Shown: piece by piece, positions 52,064 to 59,861 of the stretch
Layout of the letters: each line of letters starts with the position of its first letter
How positions within the stretch are numbered: the first letter of the stretch is position 1
Origin: Dactylosporangium aurantiacum
GTDB taxonomy: Bacteria > Actinomycetota > Actinomycetes > Mycobacteriales > Micromonosporaceae
Length of the DNA: 64,000 nt
Reading direction: 5' to 3'
Assembly (NCBI RefSeq): GCF_000716715.1
Contig: NZ_JNYJ01000002.1
Coordinates: forward strand, 248,001-312,000
Notes under the pieces: generated by a model
Told to the model about the DNA's origin: nothing
Database searches by the model: none
The model's input: the letters and a program-made list of their open reading frames with translations, nothing else
Translations under genes and position numbers: made by a program

Positions 52064-54351
52064 TGACCGCTCGGCTCAGCCTGTATCGCAAGGCCGAACA
52101 AGAGCTGTACAAGCTCGACCGTGCGGTGAAGGCACAGTTTTACGACTTCAGCCACATGTTCCGGGCCAACCCCGACCAGCCCGGCCTGGACCTCAAAAAG
52201 CTCAAGGGCGACTCCCGCATCTACAGGGCGAAGATCAACCAGTCGTACCGCGCATTGCTCACCCCGGTCGGGGTCGACCCCGACAACACCCAGCACTGGC
52301 TGGTCATCGCGGTCCGCCACCGCAAGGACGTCTACGACGAGCTGCAGGTAGCGGTCAACCGTGTCACCGGCGAGATCGAGTTCGTCGACCTCGCTGTCGT
52401 CGGCAGCAGCGCCCTGCGCCGCGCCGGCATCACCCTCACCCCGGCAGAACCCGAGGCCATCACCCCACCGGTTGAACAGATCGAGCCCGTTCCTACCGCC
52501 GAACCGCCGCTTCTTGCTGCATACAGCGCCGAGCAACTGCGAGAACTCGGCGTCGCCGAGCAGCTCATCGACCTGGTCCTCGCCGTCACCAGCGACACCG
52601 AGCTCGACGAGGTGCTCGACGGAGCGCCGATGCTGTCGAAGGACGTGATCTACGGCCTCGCGTCCGGGATGGGCCTTGACGAGGTCCGCCAGGAGGTGAC
52701 GGCTCCCGTCAAGGTCGACGAGGACCTGGACCTGACCGATTTCGCCGCTGCGGTGACACGTACCAAGGTGACCACCGTTGACAAGAACGTCCAAGCCAAG
52801 ATCGACGAAGGTGACTTCCGGGCATGGAAGGTCTTTCTCCATCCGACGCAGGAGCGCCTCGCCAACCACCACTACAAGGGCCCGGTGCGCATCTCCGGCG
52901 GACCAGGCACCGGCAAGACCATCGTCGCGCTACACCGTGTCAACCACCTCGCCCGGCAATTGCCACCAGGCACCGATAAGCCCATCCTGCTCACCACGTT
53001 CACCATGAACCTCGCCGCAGACCTGCAGCTGCGGCTCGCCTCGCTGGTCGACCCCGACCTGATGGCTCGCGTCGACGTCACCCACATCGATCAGCTGGCC
53101 GCGCGGGTCGTGGGTGAGAACACCGCACAACGGCAGCGCAAGCAGCGCATCACCGACCAGGTCGCCCTCACCGAACTGCGGCAACTGCTGGCAGAGCTCG
53201 ACGAACAACGCTGGGACGCCGAGTTCCTGCTCGACGAGTGGGAACAGGTGATCCTCGGCCAGTCCGTCCCGAGCCGATCGGACTATTTCCAGGTCCGGCG
53301 CGCCGGCCGTGGTCGCTCGCTTACCCGCCCGGAACGCAGCCAAGCCTGGAAACTCATCGAGCAGTTCACCGCCAGGCTCGACAAGCTCGGTGTCGAAACC
53401 TGGGGCCAAGCCGCCGAGCGCGCCGCCCGCTACGAGATGGACCGTGCCGCAGCCGTCGAGGCCCGCCGTGCAGCCGGGACGTCGGACGGGGAAAGCTCCG
53501 GATCGCGTCACCTGGGCTATCGGTACCAGCACGTGGTTGTGGACGAGGCCCAAGATCTCCGCGCTTCGCACTGGAAAATGCTGCGAGCCATGGTCGACCC
53601 GAATCAGCCCAACGACATGTTCATCGCCGGCGACACCCACCAACGCATCTACGACCACCAGGTCGCCCTCGGTGCCCTCGGGATCAACATCCGCGGCCGC
53701 CGCTCGACGCGGCTCACCCTGAGCTACCGCACGACCCGCGAGATCCTCGCGCGGGCGCTGCTCGTCGCTGACGACAAGGACGTCACCTACGACGACCTCA
53801 ACGACGGCACCGACGACCTCGCCGGGTACCGGTCCATTCTGCACGGCCCGAGGCCGACGTTCGCCGGCTATGGCAGCTGGGACGAGGAACTCGCCGGGCT
53901 CGCCTCAACGCTGAGTACGTGGCGAGAGGAGATCGCCGGCGACGGTGGAAGCACACGACGCGACCCCGCGGGCCACATCGCGGTCTGTGTCACGGACCGC
54001 GAGCGCGTGGGTCAGGTCATGGCTTTCCTGACGACTGCGAACATCACGTGCGCGGAACTCACCAAGGATGGCCCGAGCGGAGACGGCGAGGTCCACGTGG
54101 GCACGATGCATCGCTTCAAGGGCCTTGAGTATCAGAAGCTCGCCATCGTAGGTGTGAATCAGGGCGCCATCCCGCGGGCGGGGATCGAGCGGTACCGCCA
54201 CGACGACCCGACCCGCTACGAACGTGAAGTACGGAAGGCACGATCGCTGCTGTTCGTTGCGGTAACCCGCGCCCGGGACGGCCTCGCCGTCAGTTGGAAC
54301 GGCAGCCCGAGCCAGCTCATTGCAGGCATCGCGGAATCATCGGGGGAGTGA
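52063..54351 (+). CDS. RelE/ParE-like toxin domain fused to UvrD/Rep helicase
   Basis: 762-aa fusion starting at ATG 52063 (TGATG overlap with the previous stop). Residues 1-95 resemble the RelE/ParE fold: LYRKAEQELYKLDRAVKAQF, LKKLKGDSRIYRAKINQSYRALL and WLVIAVRHRKDVYDEL. After a linker comes a superfamily 1 helicase: GGPGTGKTIVALHR (about 278-291), VVVDEAQDL (about 491-499), ITCAELTKDG and a C-terminal VTRARDGLAVSW. The toxin-like part may sense or cut RNA or bind ribosomes; the helicase would unwind DNA. No antitoxin is adjacent. Such fusions are known in actinobacteria, but their function is little understood. Confidence 0.85.
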   Translation: MTARLSLYRKAEQELYKLDRAVKAQFYDFSHMFRANPDQPGLDLKKLKGDSRIYRAKINQSYRALLTPVGVDPDNTQHWLVIAVRHRKDVYDELQVAVNRVTGEIEFVDLAVVGSSALRRAGITLTPAEPEAITPPVEQIEPVPTAEPPLLAAYSAEQLRELGVAEQLIDLVLAVTSDTELDEVLDGAPMLSKDVIYGLASGMGLDEVRQEVTAPVKVDEDLDLTDFAAAVTRTKVTTVDKNVQAKIDEGDFRAWKVFLHPTQERLANHHYKGPVRISGGPGTGKTIVALHRVNHLARQLPPGTDKPILLTTFTMNLAADLQLRLASLVDPDLMARVDVTHIDQLAARVVGENTAQRQRKQRITDQVALTELRQLLAELDEQRWDAEFLLDEWEQVILGQSVPSRSDYFQVRRAGRGRSLTRPERSQAWKLIEQFTARLDKLGVETWGQAAERAARYEMDRAAAVEARRAAGTSDGESSGSRHLGYRYQHVVVDEAQDLRASHWKMLRAMVDPNQPNDMFIAGDTHQRIYDHQVALGALGINIRGRRSTRLTLSYRTTREILARALLVADDKDVTYDDLNDGTDDLAGYRSILHGPRPTFAGYGSWDEELAGLASTLSTWREEIAGDGGSTRRDPAGHIAVCVTDRERVGQVMAFLTTANITCAELTKDGPSGDGEVHVGTMHRFKGLEYQKLAIVGVNQGAIPRAGIERYRHDDPTRYEREVRKARSLLFVAVTRARDGLAVSWNGSPSQLIAGIAESSGE

Positions 54352-54436
54352 CGCAGCGATGCATACGGCGGCGAACCCGGACAGCATACTTCCGAGATCC
54401 ACTTCTGCGTATCGTCAAGGATAGGGAGAACATACA

Positions 54437-56191
54437 GTGGCCTTCCAGACGCCGGTGACGGCGGAAGAGATCCTCGGTGCCATCCACCAAAAGCAGTATC
54501 TGTTGCCCGCCATCCAACGCGAGTTTGTCTGGAACCCCGACCAGATCCGCCGATTGTTCGACAGTCTCATGCGCGGCTACCCAATGGGCTCCTTCTTGCT
54601 GTGGAAGGTCGACCCTGAAACGGCAAAAACCTATACGTTCTACGACTTTCTCACCCACTATCACGAGCGGGACGACCCGTACGCCAACAAGGCGACCGTG
54701 CCAGCGGGTAGCGGCATCACCGCCGTGCTGGACGGCCAGCAGCGTCTGACCGCACTGAACATCGCCATCTACGGCAGCCACGCGGAGAAGAAGAAGTACG
54801 CCTGGTGGACCAGCCCGGACGCCTTCCCGAAGAAACGTCTGTACCTCAATCTGGAGGCCAACGCCGAGGAGAACGACCTCGGATTGCGCTACGACCTCAG
54901 GTTTCTCACCGATGCCGACGCCAAGCCGCAGGACGGTCAACCCGATCGCTGGTATCGGGTCGGAGCCGTCCTAGAACTGGACAACGCCGGTCCGGCGCTC
55001 TACGGCGAGTTGACCAAGCGCCGCCTGGACCTGAGCACCGCGGAGTGCTTCCAGCGGCTCTACGACCTGTACAAGGCAGTTCGTGAGCAAAAACCGATCA
55101 ACTACTACCTGGAGCAGACCCAGGACCCCAACAAGGTCCTCGACATCTTCGTGCGGGTCAACAGCGGCGGCACTACGTTGTCCTACTCCGACCTGCTGCT
55201 GTCGATGGCAACGAATCAGTGGCGGAACCTCGACGCTCGCGAAGAGGTCCGCAAGCTGGTACAGGAGCTCAACACCAGCGGCTCCAACAGCTTTTCCTTC
55301 TCCAAGGACGTCGTGCTCAAGACTGCCCTCATGGTGGCAGGCGTCGACCTGCGGTTCCAGGTCTCGAACTTCACTGAGAGCAACATGCACAAGGTGGAAG
55401 CCTCGTGGGGGACGACGCGCGCGGCGCTGATCCGTGCGGTCGCGTTGCTCGGCACCTTCGGCTTCAACGAACGCACCCTTACCGCCGCGAGCGTGGTCGT
55501 GCCGCTCGCCTACTACCTTGCCAGACACGGCGTTTCAGACGGCTACGTCACGTCGGGTGCGGACGCCAAGGATCGCATGGCCGTCCGGCAATGGATCACC
55601 CGGTCGCTCGTCAAACGCGGCATTTGGGGTTCAGGCCTGGACAGCCTACTCGGCCGCATCCGGTACGCCATCGACCAGCGGCCCGGCTATGGCTTCCCGG
55701 TCGCAGAGATCGAGAAGGAGATGACCACACTCGGGAAATCACTGTCCTTCGAGCCGACAGAGATCGACGAACTGCTGGAACTCAAGTACGGTGGCCAACG
55801 CACATTCCCCGTACTGGCGCTGCTCTACCCAGGACTCGACCTGGCAAAGCAGTTCCACGAGGATCACATTTTTCCGCGCTCGCGATTCACGCGGCGGAAG
55901 CTGCGCAACGCCGGAATCGCAGAGGATGTCATCGATGACTACATGAAGCGGTTTGATCTGCTGCCCAACCTTCAGCTGCTCGGCGGCGTGCCGAACGTCG
56001 AGAAGCAGGCGAAACTGCCAGCAGACTGGCTGGGTTCGGCTTTCGCGACGGAAGCGGAGCGGGTCACGTACATGAAAGACAACGACCTTCACGATCTGCC
56101 GCTTGATATCCCAGGCTTCGTCGAGTTCTTCGAGCAGCGCAAGGCCCGCATGCGTGACAGGCTCACCGACGCCCTGGGCGTCACGGCGTGA
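54437..56191 (+). CDS. GmrSD-type restriction enzyme (DUF262 + DUF1524/HNH)
   Basis: 584-aa modification-dependent nuclease candidate. The DUF262 ParB-like NTPase half has LPAIQREFVWNPDQIRRLFDSL and VLDGQQRLTALN (nucleotide-contacting DGQQR near residue 98), plus RVNSGGTTLSYSDLL. The C-terminal DUF1524 half has the HNH-type motif HEDHIFPRSRF (about 474-484) followed by conserved Asn and Lys (LPNLQLLGGVPNVEKQ). GTG 54437 has AGGGAG upstream; 85 bases separate it from the UvrD fusion, so it may have its own promoter. GmrSD enzymes cut modified phage DNA, which complements a methylation-dependent self/non-self system. Confidence 0.88.
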   Translation: MAFQTPVTAEEILGAIHQKQYLLPAIQREFVWNPDQIRRLFDSLMRGYPMGSFLLWKVDPETAKTYTFYDFLTHYHERDDPYANKATVPAGSGITAVLDGQQRLTALNIAIYGSHAEKKKYAWWTSPDAFPKKRLYLNLEANAEENDLGLRYDLRFLTDADAKPQDGQPDRWYRVGAVLELDNAGPALYGELTKRRLDLSTAECFQRLYDLYKAVREQKPINYYLEQTQDPNKVLDIFVRVNSGGTTLSYSDLLLSMATNQWRNLDAREEVRKLVQELNTSGSNSFSFSKDVVLKTALMVAGVDLRFQVSNFTESNMHKVEASWGTTRAALIRAVALLGTFGFNERTLTAASVVVPLAYYLARHGVSDGYVTSGADAKDRMAVRQWITRSLVKRGIWGSGLDSLLGRIRYAIDQRPGYGFPVAEIEKEMTTLGKSLSFEPTEIDELLELKYGGQRTFPVLALLYPGLDLAKQFHEDHIFPRSRFTRRKLRNAGIAEDVIDDYMKRFDLLPNLQLLGGVPNVEKQAKLPADWLGSAFATEAERVTYMKDNDLHDLPLDIPGFVEFFEQRKARMRDRLTDALGVTA

Positions 56192-56275
56192 TCGAGATCA
56201 ACAGCATGGATCGCCGAATGGAGTCAGTTGAACCGTTCCGCTGAACATGGGTGTCATGTCAACCCCAAGTGGAGT

Positions 56276-56303
56276 CCCGCCGGTAGTTGGGTCCGCCGGC
56301 GGG
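56276..56303. terminator. Bidirectional hairpin between GmrSD-like and integrase genes
   Basis: CCCGCCGG (56276-56283) pairs with CCGGCGGG (56296-56303) across a 12-base loop in the 119-base gap between two convergent genes. Confidence 0.6.
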
Positions 56304-56310
56304 ATTGCCG

Positions 56311-57213
56311 CTACTGCTGCCGGTGAGAGTACTGGGCGAGTGGATGATGGCCGTTGCCGGTCTGTTGGAAGGCCCAGCAGTCATCAGCGACGGTGATGTT
56401 GATGTAGGTCCCGGTGCTACCTGGGAGTGTGTGGCCGGCGAACGCGGCGGCAAGGGCGTAGCTGCCGGTGCGGTGTTCGACACTGGTGATGGTGGTGTGC
56501 CGGAACCAGTGTGTGGTGACGCCGAGGGCGGCGAACCAATCGAGTTCGCGGCCCAGACGTTTCCAGAGCGTGTCGAGGCGCCGGCGAGTCCAAGTGTACA
56601 GCGTACAGGCAGGATCGGTCAGTTCGTTGGCGACGGCTGCGGAGATTGGTTGTTCGCGGTGTTGGGTGTGCTTTTCGTCGAGGATGACCGTCTGGCGTGC
56701 GGTGTGGATCGATGTTGGGGCGAGGTTAAGCAAGCCCTCGCGGCGGCACGCGGTTTCTAGGAGGAAACGTAAGAGGAGTGTTTCGTGGTCTGTGGCGACA
56801 TCGAAGATGTCGTCGAGTTGTTCATGGGTTAGGGCAGCACGTCGCGTTGGGTGGCGACGGGGTTTGGTGACGACGTTGGCGGGGTTTCCGGTGATGATGT
56901 CGTTTTGCATGGCGACGGTGAAGAGTTTGCGGACGGCAGCGATGGCGTGTTCTTTGGCGGTTCGTCCATCGATCGAGGAACTTCGGCGTTGCGCGATGGT
57001 CTGAACCCAGGTGGCGAAATCGTTGATGTGAGTGGCGCGGATGCTGGCAATTTCGTCGTCGCCGTAGCGCCCGGCGAACAGTTCGAGGTAGCGCCGATAC
57101 AGCGTCGCGGTGCTGACGGTGCAAGTGTTTAGCGCCAGCGGAATCCAGCCGGCGACGGTAGTCGGCAGCGGCTGCGCTGGGGTGGCCCTATCCACGGGCG
57201 GTGGGCGGGACAT
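56311..57213 (-). CDS. Tyrosine recombinase (island integrase)
   Basis: 300-aa site-specific recombinase. A SAM-like N-terminal domain (residues about 20-115) binds the arms of the core site. The catalytic domain carries Arg in ETACRREGL (about 157), Lys 181, HWFRHT (H235, R238), AGH (H261) and nucleophile Tyr 270 in TGTYINIT. All residues needed for catalysis are present, so it should be active. It sits directly inside the 3' end of tRNA-Leu(GAG), flanked by 28-bp att repeats, and is therefore the enzyme that inserted the island. An excisionase is not obvious; a small frame just upstream is one candidate. Confidence 0.92.
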   Translation of the reverse strand: MSRPPPVDRATPAQPLPTTVAGWIPLALNTCTVSTATLYRRYLELFAGRYGDDEIASIRATHINDFATWVQTIAQRRSSSIDGRTAKEHAIAAVRKLFTVAMQNDIITGNPANVVTKPRRHPTRRAALTHEQLDDIFDVATDHETLLLRFLLETACRREGLLNLAPTSIHTARQTVILDEKHTQHREQPISAAVANELTDPACTLYTWTRRRLDTLWKRLGRELDWFAALGVTTHWFRHTTITSVEHRTGSYALAAAFAGHTLPGSTGTYINITVADDCWAFQQTGNGHHPLAQYSHRQQ

Positions 57214-57385
57214 GGCCCGCTATCCGCTGCGCGGTCACGACGATGGTGATGTTCTCGATCGGCAAGTCGAACTGCACGCTGAGCGTCATCTGGCCTTCAC
57301 GCGATGAGGTGTCATCGGTGGCCGCCGGAGCTGTCGAGCGTGGGCGAGGTGCACCTGGAGGACGGAAGCGGGTCATGGCGTCCAT
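57188..57385 (-). CDS. Possible small ORF upstream of the integrase
   Basis: 65 codons from ATG 57385 (or 33 from ATG 57289), overlapping the integrase start by 26 bases. The end (MTLSVQFDLPIENITIVVTAQRI) has balanced composition unlike shadow frames, but no helix-turn-helix of an excisionase is visible. The overlap would allow coupled translation. Weakly supported. Confidence 0.3.
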   Translation of the reverse strand: MDAMTRFRPPGAPRPRSTAPAATDDTSSREGQMTLSVQFDLPIENITIVVTAQRIAGHVPPTARG

Positions 57386-57674
57386 CGCATGCGGCCGACC
57401 CGGTATGGGCTCGATATTGCGTGTCGCTTCACCCTGTCGAGGACTGATCGGGTGCCTGGCGAAGGGGGAGGCTGCATGAGCCGGACACGGGACCAACTTG
57501 ACCGTCTGGCGATCTTTGGTTGGGCGTCGGGGACTTCGCCGTGATCAAACCTGGCCTACCGGTCCGTGAGTGATGTCAATGCACCGCTTGAACACCGTCG
57601 ACACTCACGGCTGCTACAACTGGGTGTTCAAGCGGATGCTTAGACACATCCTAAACGGACATTTCTTCTCAAAC

Positions 57675-57760
57675 TGGTGTCGAAGGGGGGACTTGAACCC
57701 CCACGCCCTTGCGGGCACTAGCACCTCAAGCTAGCGCGTCTGCCATTCCGCCACTTCGAC
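57675..57760 (-). tRNA. tRNA-Leu(GAG)
   Basis: Acceptor stem GTCGAAG/CTTCGAC with discriminator A and encoded CCA; D arm with GGCGGAATGGCAGAC; anticodon stem CTAGC/GCTAG with loop TTGAGGT (anticodon GAG at 57725-57727); long variable arm (TGCCCGCAAGGGCG) typical of class II tRNA-Leu; T arm GGGGG-TTCAAGT-CCCCC. It serves as the island's integration site; its 3' end is duplicated at 25,163. Confidence 0.97.
57677..57704. repeat. Attachment site within tRNA-Leu(GAG) 3' end
   Basis: The 28-base core is shared (26/28) with 25163-25190 and covers the T arm and acceptor 3' strand. Integration rebuilds a full tRNA, so the gene remains functional. Confidence 0.8.
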
Positions 57761-57866
57761 CTGCTGTGGACATCCTACCCGGTCAGTTTCTCACCGCCCC
57801 GGATGGCCGTCGGAGACATTACACGGTCCGGGAAGATCTTGGCCAATCGGGGGGTGTGACACGCGA

Positions 57867-57900
57867 AGGGCCCCGGCGGCGGGGGGATCGCCGGGGCCCT
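57867..57900. terminator. Strong terminator hairpin downstream of the GPGG gene
   Basis: Perfect 12-bp stem AGGGCCCCGGCG/CGCCGGGGCCCT with a ten-base loop. It lies 3' of the GPGG gene, on the far side of which is the tRNA. Confidence 0.75.
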
Positions 57901-57944
57901 GATCGCTGGGTGGCCGGAGGGGGAGCCGGCCACCGAGTCTCGGG

Positions 57945-58091
57945 TCAAACGTTGAAGATGCTGACGCCGCCGGGGCCGACGAGCAGGGCGACGACGATCA
58001 GGATGATGCCCCACAGGATCTGGCGGCGCAGGAGTGCGACGACGCCGGCGATGCCGATGAGCACTGCGATGATCCACAGAACGGTAGCCAT
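57945..58091 (-). CDS. GPGG-motif small membrane protein
   Basis: 48-aa protein with two hydrophobic helices (VLWIIAVLIGIAGVVALL and ILWGIILIVVALLV) and the C-terminal motif LLVGPGGVSIF that names this actinobacterial family. ATG 58091 has GGAGG about 12 bases upstream. Function is unknown. A strong hairpin follows it. Confidence 0.85.
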   Translation of the reverse strand: MATVLWIIAVLIGIAGVVALLRRQILWGIILIVVALLVGPGGVSIFNV

Positions 58092-58144
58092 GACGGGTTG
58101 ATACCTCCGGGGTGAGATCGTTAAACCGGTCGATGGAGCGTTGG

Positions 58145-58786
58145 TCAGCTCGCGAGGTCCTCGGGCCACGTGGTGCGGCGGGTGAGGACGTCGCGGACCT
58201 TGTCGACGACGGCGACCGCCGGGTCGACGAGCTTGTTGAGCGGCGGAGTCGCCGGGGTGTTGGGGTGTGGCCGGGTGGGTGCCGCGCCGCGGGCGATCTG
58301 CACCCGGTTTCCGAGTCGTACGAGCTCGGTGTCGCTGCACTGTTCGCGCAGGCGGGGGAACACCTCCTCGCCGGTGCGGTGGGTGTGCTCGCGCACGTGG
58401 GCGGCGACCGCGTCCAGGGCGGTGCGGTACGCCTCGTCCGCGGCCGGGGTCACGTGCAGCCGTTGCAGCGCGAGCAGTAGCTCGGCGTCGGCCGCGATCT
58501 CCTGTTCGGCGATCGGGGCGCCGTCGGGCAGGACGGCCTTGACCGTCGGATAGAGGTACTGCTCCTCCGCGGACAGGTGGCGGGCGAGCGTGGCGACCAG
58601 GACGTCCTCGATGTCCTGCGGCTTCGCCGGGTCCTGCTCACCTGGTGCGATGAGCCGCTCACACAGCGCGGTGAGCTGGCGGTGGTCCTCGTCGAGCAGG
58701 TCGAGCATGCTCGGGCCGCCGAAGTCGACGTCGTCGTCCTCGATGCCCGGCACCGGTGGCAGCGGTGGCAGGGGTGCGGTGCTCAC
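58145..58786 (-). CDS. Hemerythrin HHE-domain protein
   Basis: 213-aa cytosolic four-helix-bundle protein. Iron-ligand-type residues appear in LLDEDHRQLTALCERL, LARHLSAEEQYLYP (HxxxEE) and AAHVREHTHRTGEEVFP. Such proteins bind O2 or NO or sense redox state. GTG 58786 is chosen for GGAGGG seven bases before. The same strand carries the GPGG gene 53 bases downstream, so they may share a transcript. Confidence 0.88.
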   Translation of the reverse strand: MSTAPLPPLPPVPGIEDDDVDFGGPSMLDLLDEDHRQLTALCERLIAPGEQDPAKPQDIEDVLVATLARHLSAEEQYLYPTVKAVLPDGAPIAEQEIAADAELLLALQRLHVTPAADEAYRTALDAVAAHVREHTHRTGEEVFPRLREQCSDTELVRLGNRVQIARGAAPTRPHPNTPATPPLNKLVDPAVAVVDKVRDVLTRRTTWPEDLAS

Positions 58787-58947
58787 GGGGACCCTCCATC
58801 GATCGTTTTCCTGGTGCCGCATCGGTACCCGAGGCGCAACTTCTTGAAACGAGCGGTTACCGGCCAGTACGCTGCCATGTACCGCCTTCGATGGAAGGTC
58901 TGGGAGCCTTCCGTCACGGCCGCCACCTGTCACGGAAAGGGGCCGCC

Positions 58948-59778
58948 ATGTCCGTCTCCTGGCGGGGACCGACCGTCCTCGCCGCCACCCTGGTCGTGCT
59001 GCTCGGGACCGCCATCCCGGCACACGCCGACGCCGGGCCGCCACCCGGATCGATCGCCAGCATGGGCGACTCCATCACCCGCGGGTTCAACGCGTGCGGA
59101 TGGTTCGTCGACTGCCCGTCCCGTTCGTTCAGTACGGGCAGCACCACCGCCGTCAACAGCCACTACCTGCGGATCCGGGCGAAGAACCCGGCCATCGACG
59201 GGCACGCCTTCAACGACGCGAGGTCCGGGGCGAAGGTCGCCGACATGCCGGGGCAGGCCGCCACGGTCGTGTCGCAGCGTGCCGCGTACGTCACCATCCT
59301 CATCGGCGCCAACGACGCCTGCACCTCCTCGGAGGCGGCGATGACCAGCGTGGCCGCGTTCCGCGGCTCCCTGGACAGCGCGCTCGGCACGCTCAAGGCC
59401 GGGCTGCCCGACGCGAAGGTCCTGCTCGTCAGCATCCCGGACCTGAAGCGGCTCTGGCAGGTGGGCAAGGACAGCTCCGGCGCCCGCAGCGCCTGGGGGC
59501 TGTTCGGCATCTGCCAGTCGATGCTGGCCAACCCGACCTCCACCACCGCCGCCGACACCGCCCGGCGCGACCGCGTCCGCCAGCGCGTGATCGACTTCAA
59601 CGGCCAGCTCGCGGCGGCCTGCACGGCGTACGGTGCCAACTGCAAGTACGACGGCGGGGCCGTGTTCGGCTACGCCTTCCAGCTGTCCCAGATCTCGACC
59701 TGGGACTACTTCCATCCCAACACGTCGGGCCAGGCGGTCCTCGCCACGGTGAGTTACGGGGCCGGTTTCGGCTGGTGA
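58948..59778 (+). CDS. Secreted SGNH/GDSL-type hydrolase
   Basis: 276-aa exported esterase or lipase-like enzyme. The signal peptide MSVSWRGPTVLAATLVVLL ends near AHA (residue 27). Catalytic Ser is in SMGDSITRG (residue 42), oxyanion Asn in LIGANDACTS and the Asp/His pair in WDYFHPN. Cys residues (NACGWFVDC, ACTAYGANC) could form disulfides. The substrate may be a lipid, acetylated sugar or cell-wall ester. ATG 58948 has GGAAAGGGG upstream. Confidence 0.9.
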   Translation: MSVSWRGPTVLAATLVVLLGTAIPAHADAGPPPGSIASMGDSITRGFNACGWFVDCPSRSFSTGSTTAVNSHYLRIRAKNPAIDGHAFNDARSGAKVADMPGQAATVVSQRAAYVTILIGANDACTSSEAAMTSVAAFRGSLDSALGTLKAGLPDAKVLLVSIPDLKRLWQVGKDSSGARSAWGLFGICQSMLANPTSTTAADTARRDRVRQRVIDFNGQLAAACTAYGANCKYDGGAVFGYAFQLSQISTWDYFHPNTSGQAVLATVSYGAGFGW

Positions 59779-59861
59779 GAGTGTGACGGTCCGGTGACGT
59801 CTCGTGGTACGTCGCCGGACCACCCGCCGAAATTGTCACAGCCGCCTGATATGACTTCTCC

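Larger units (their letters stand above)
25163..57704. mobile_element. Integrative defence island in tRNA-Leu(GAG), about 32.5 kb
   Basis: Bounded by 28-bp direct repeats derived from the 3' end of a tRNA-Leu gene. The intact tRNA is at the right end, with a complete tyrosine recombinase immediately inside, pointing away from the tRNA. This is the classical layout of a tRNA-integrated island. Cargo is almost entirely immunity-type: PD-(D/E)xK-like protein, RNase III-like kinase with HEPN regulator, peptidase, metallo-beta-lactamase protein, kinase, three helicases, adenine methyltransferase and GmrSD nuclease. No replication, relaxase or transfer gene was seen, so it would need help to move between cells. 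Confidence 0.8.
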
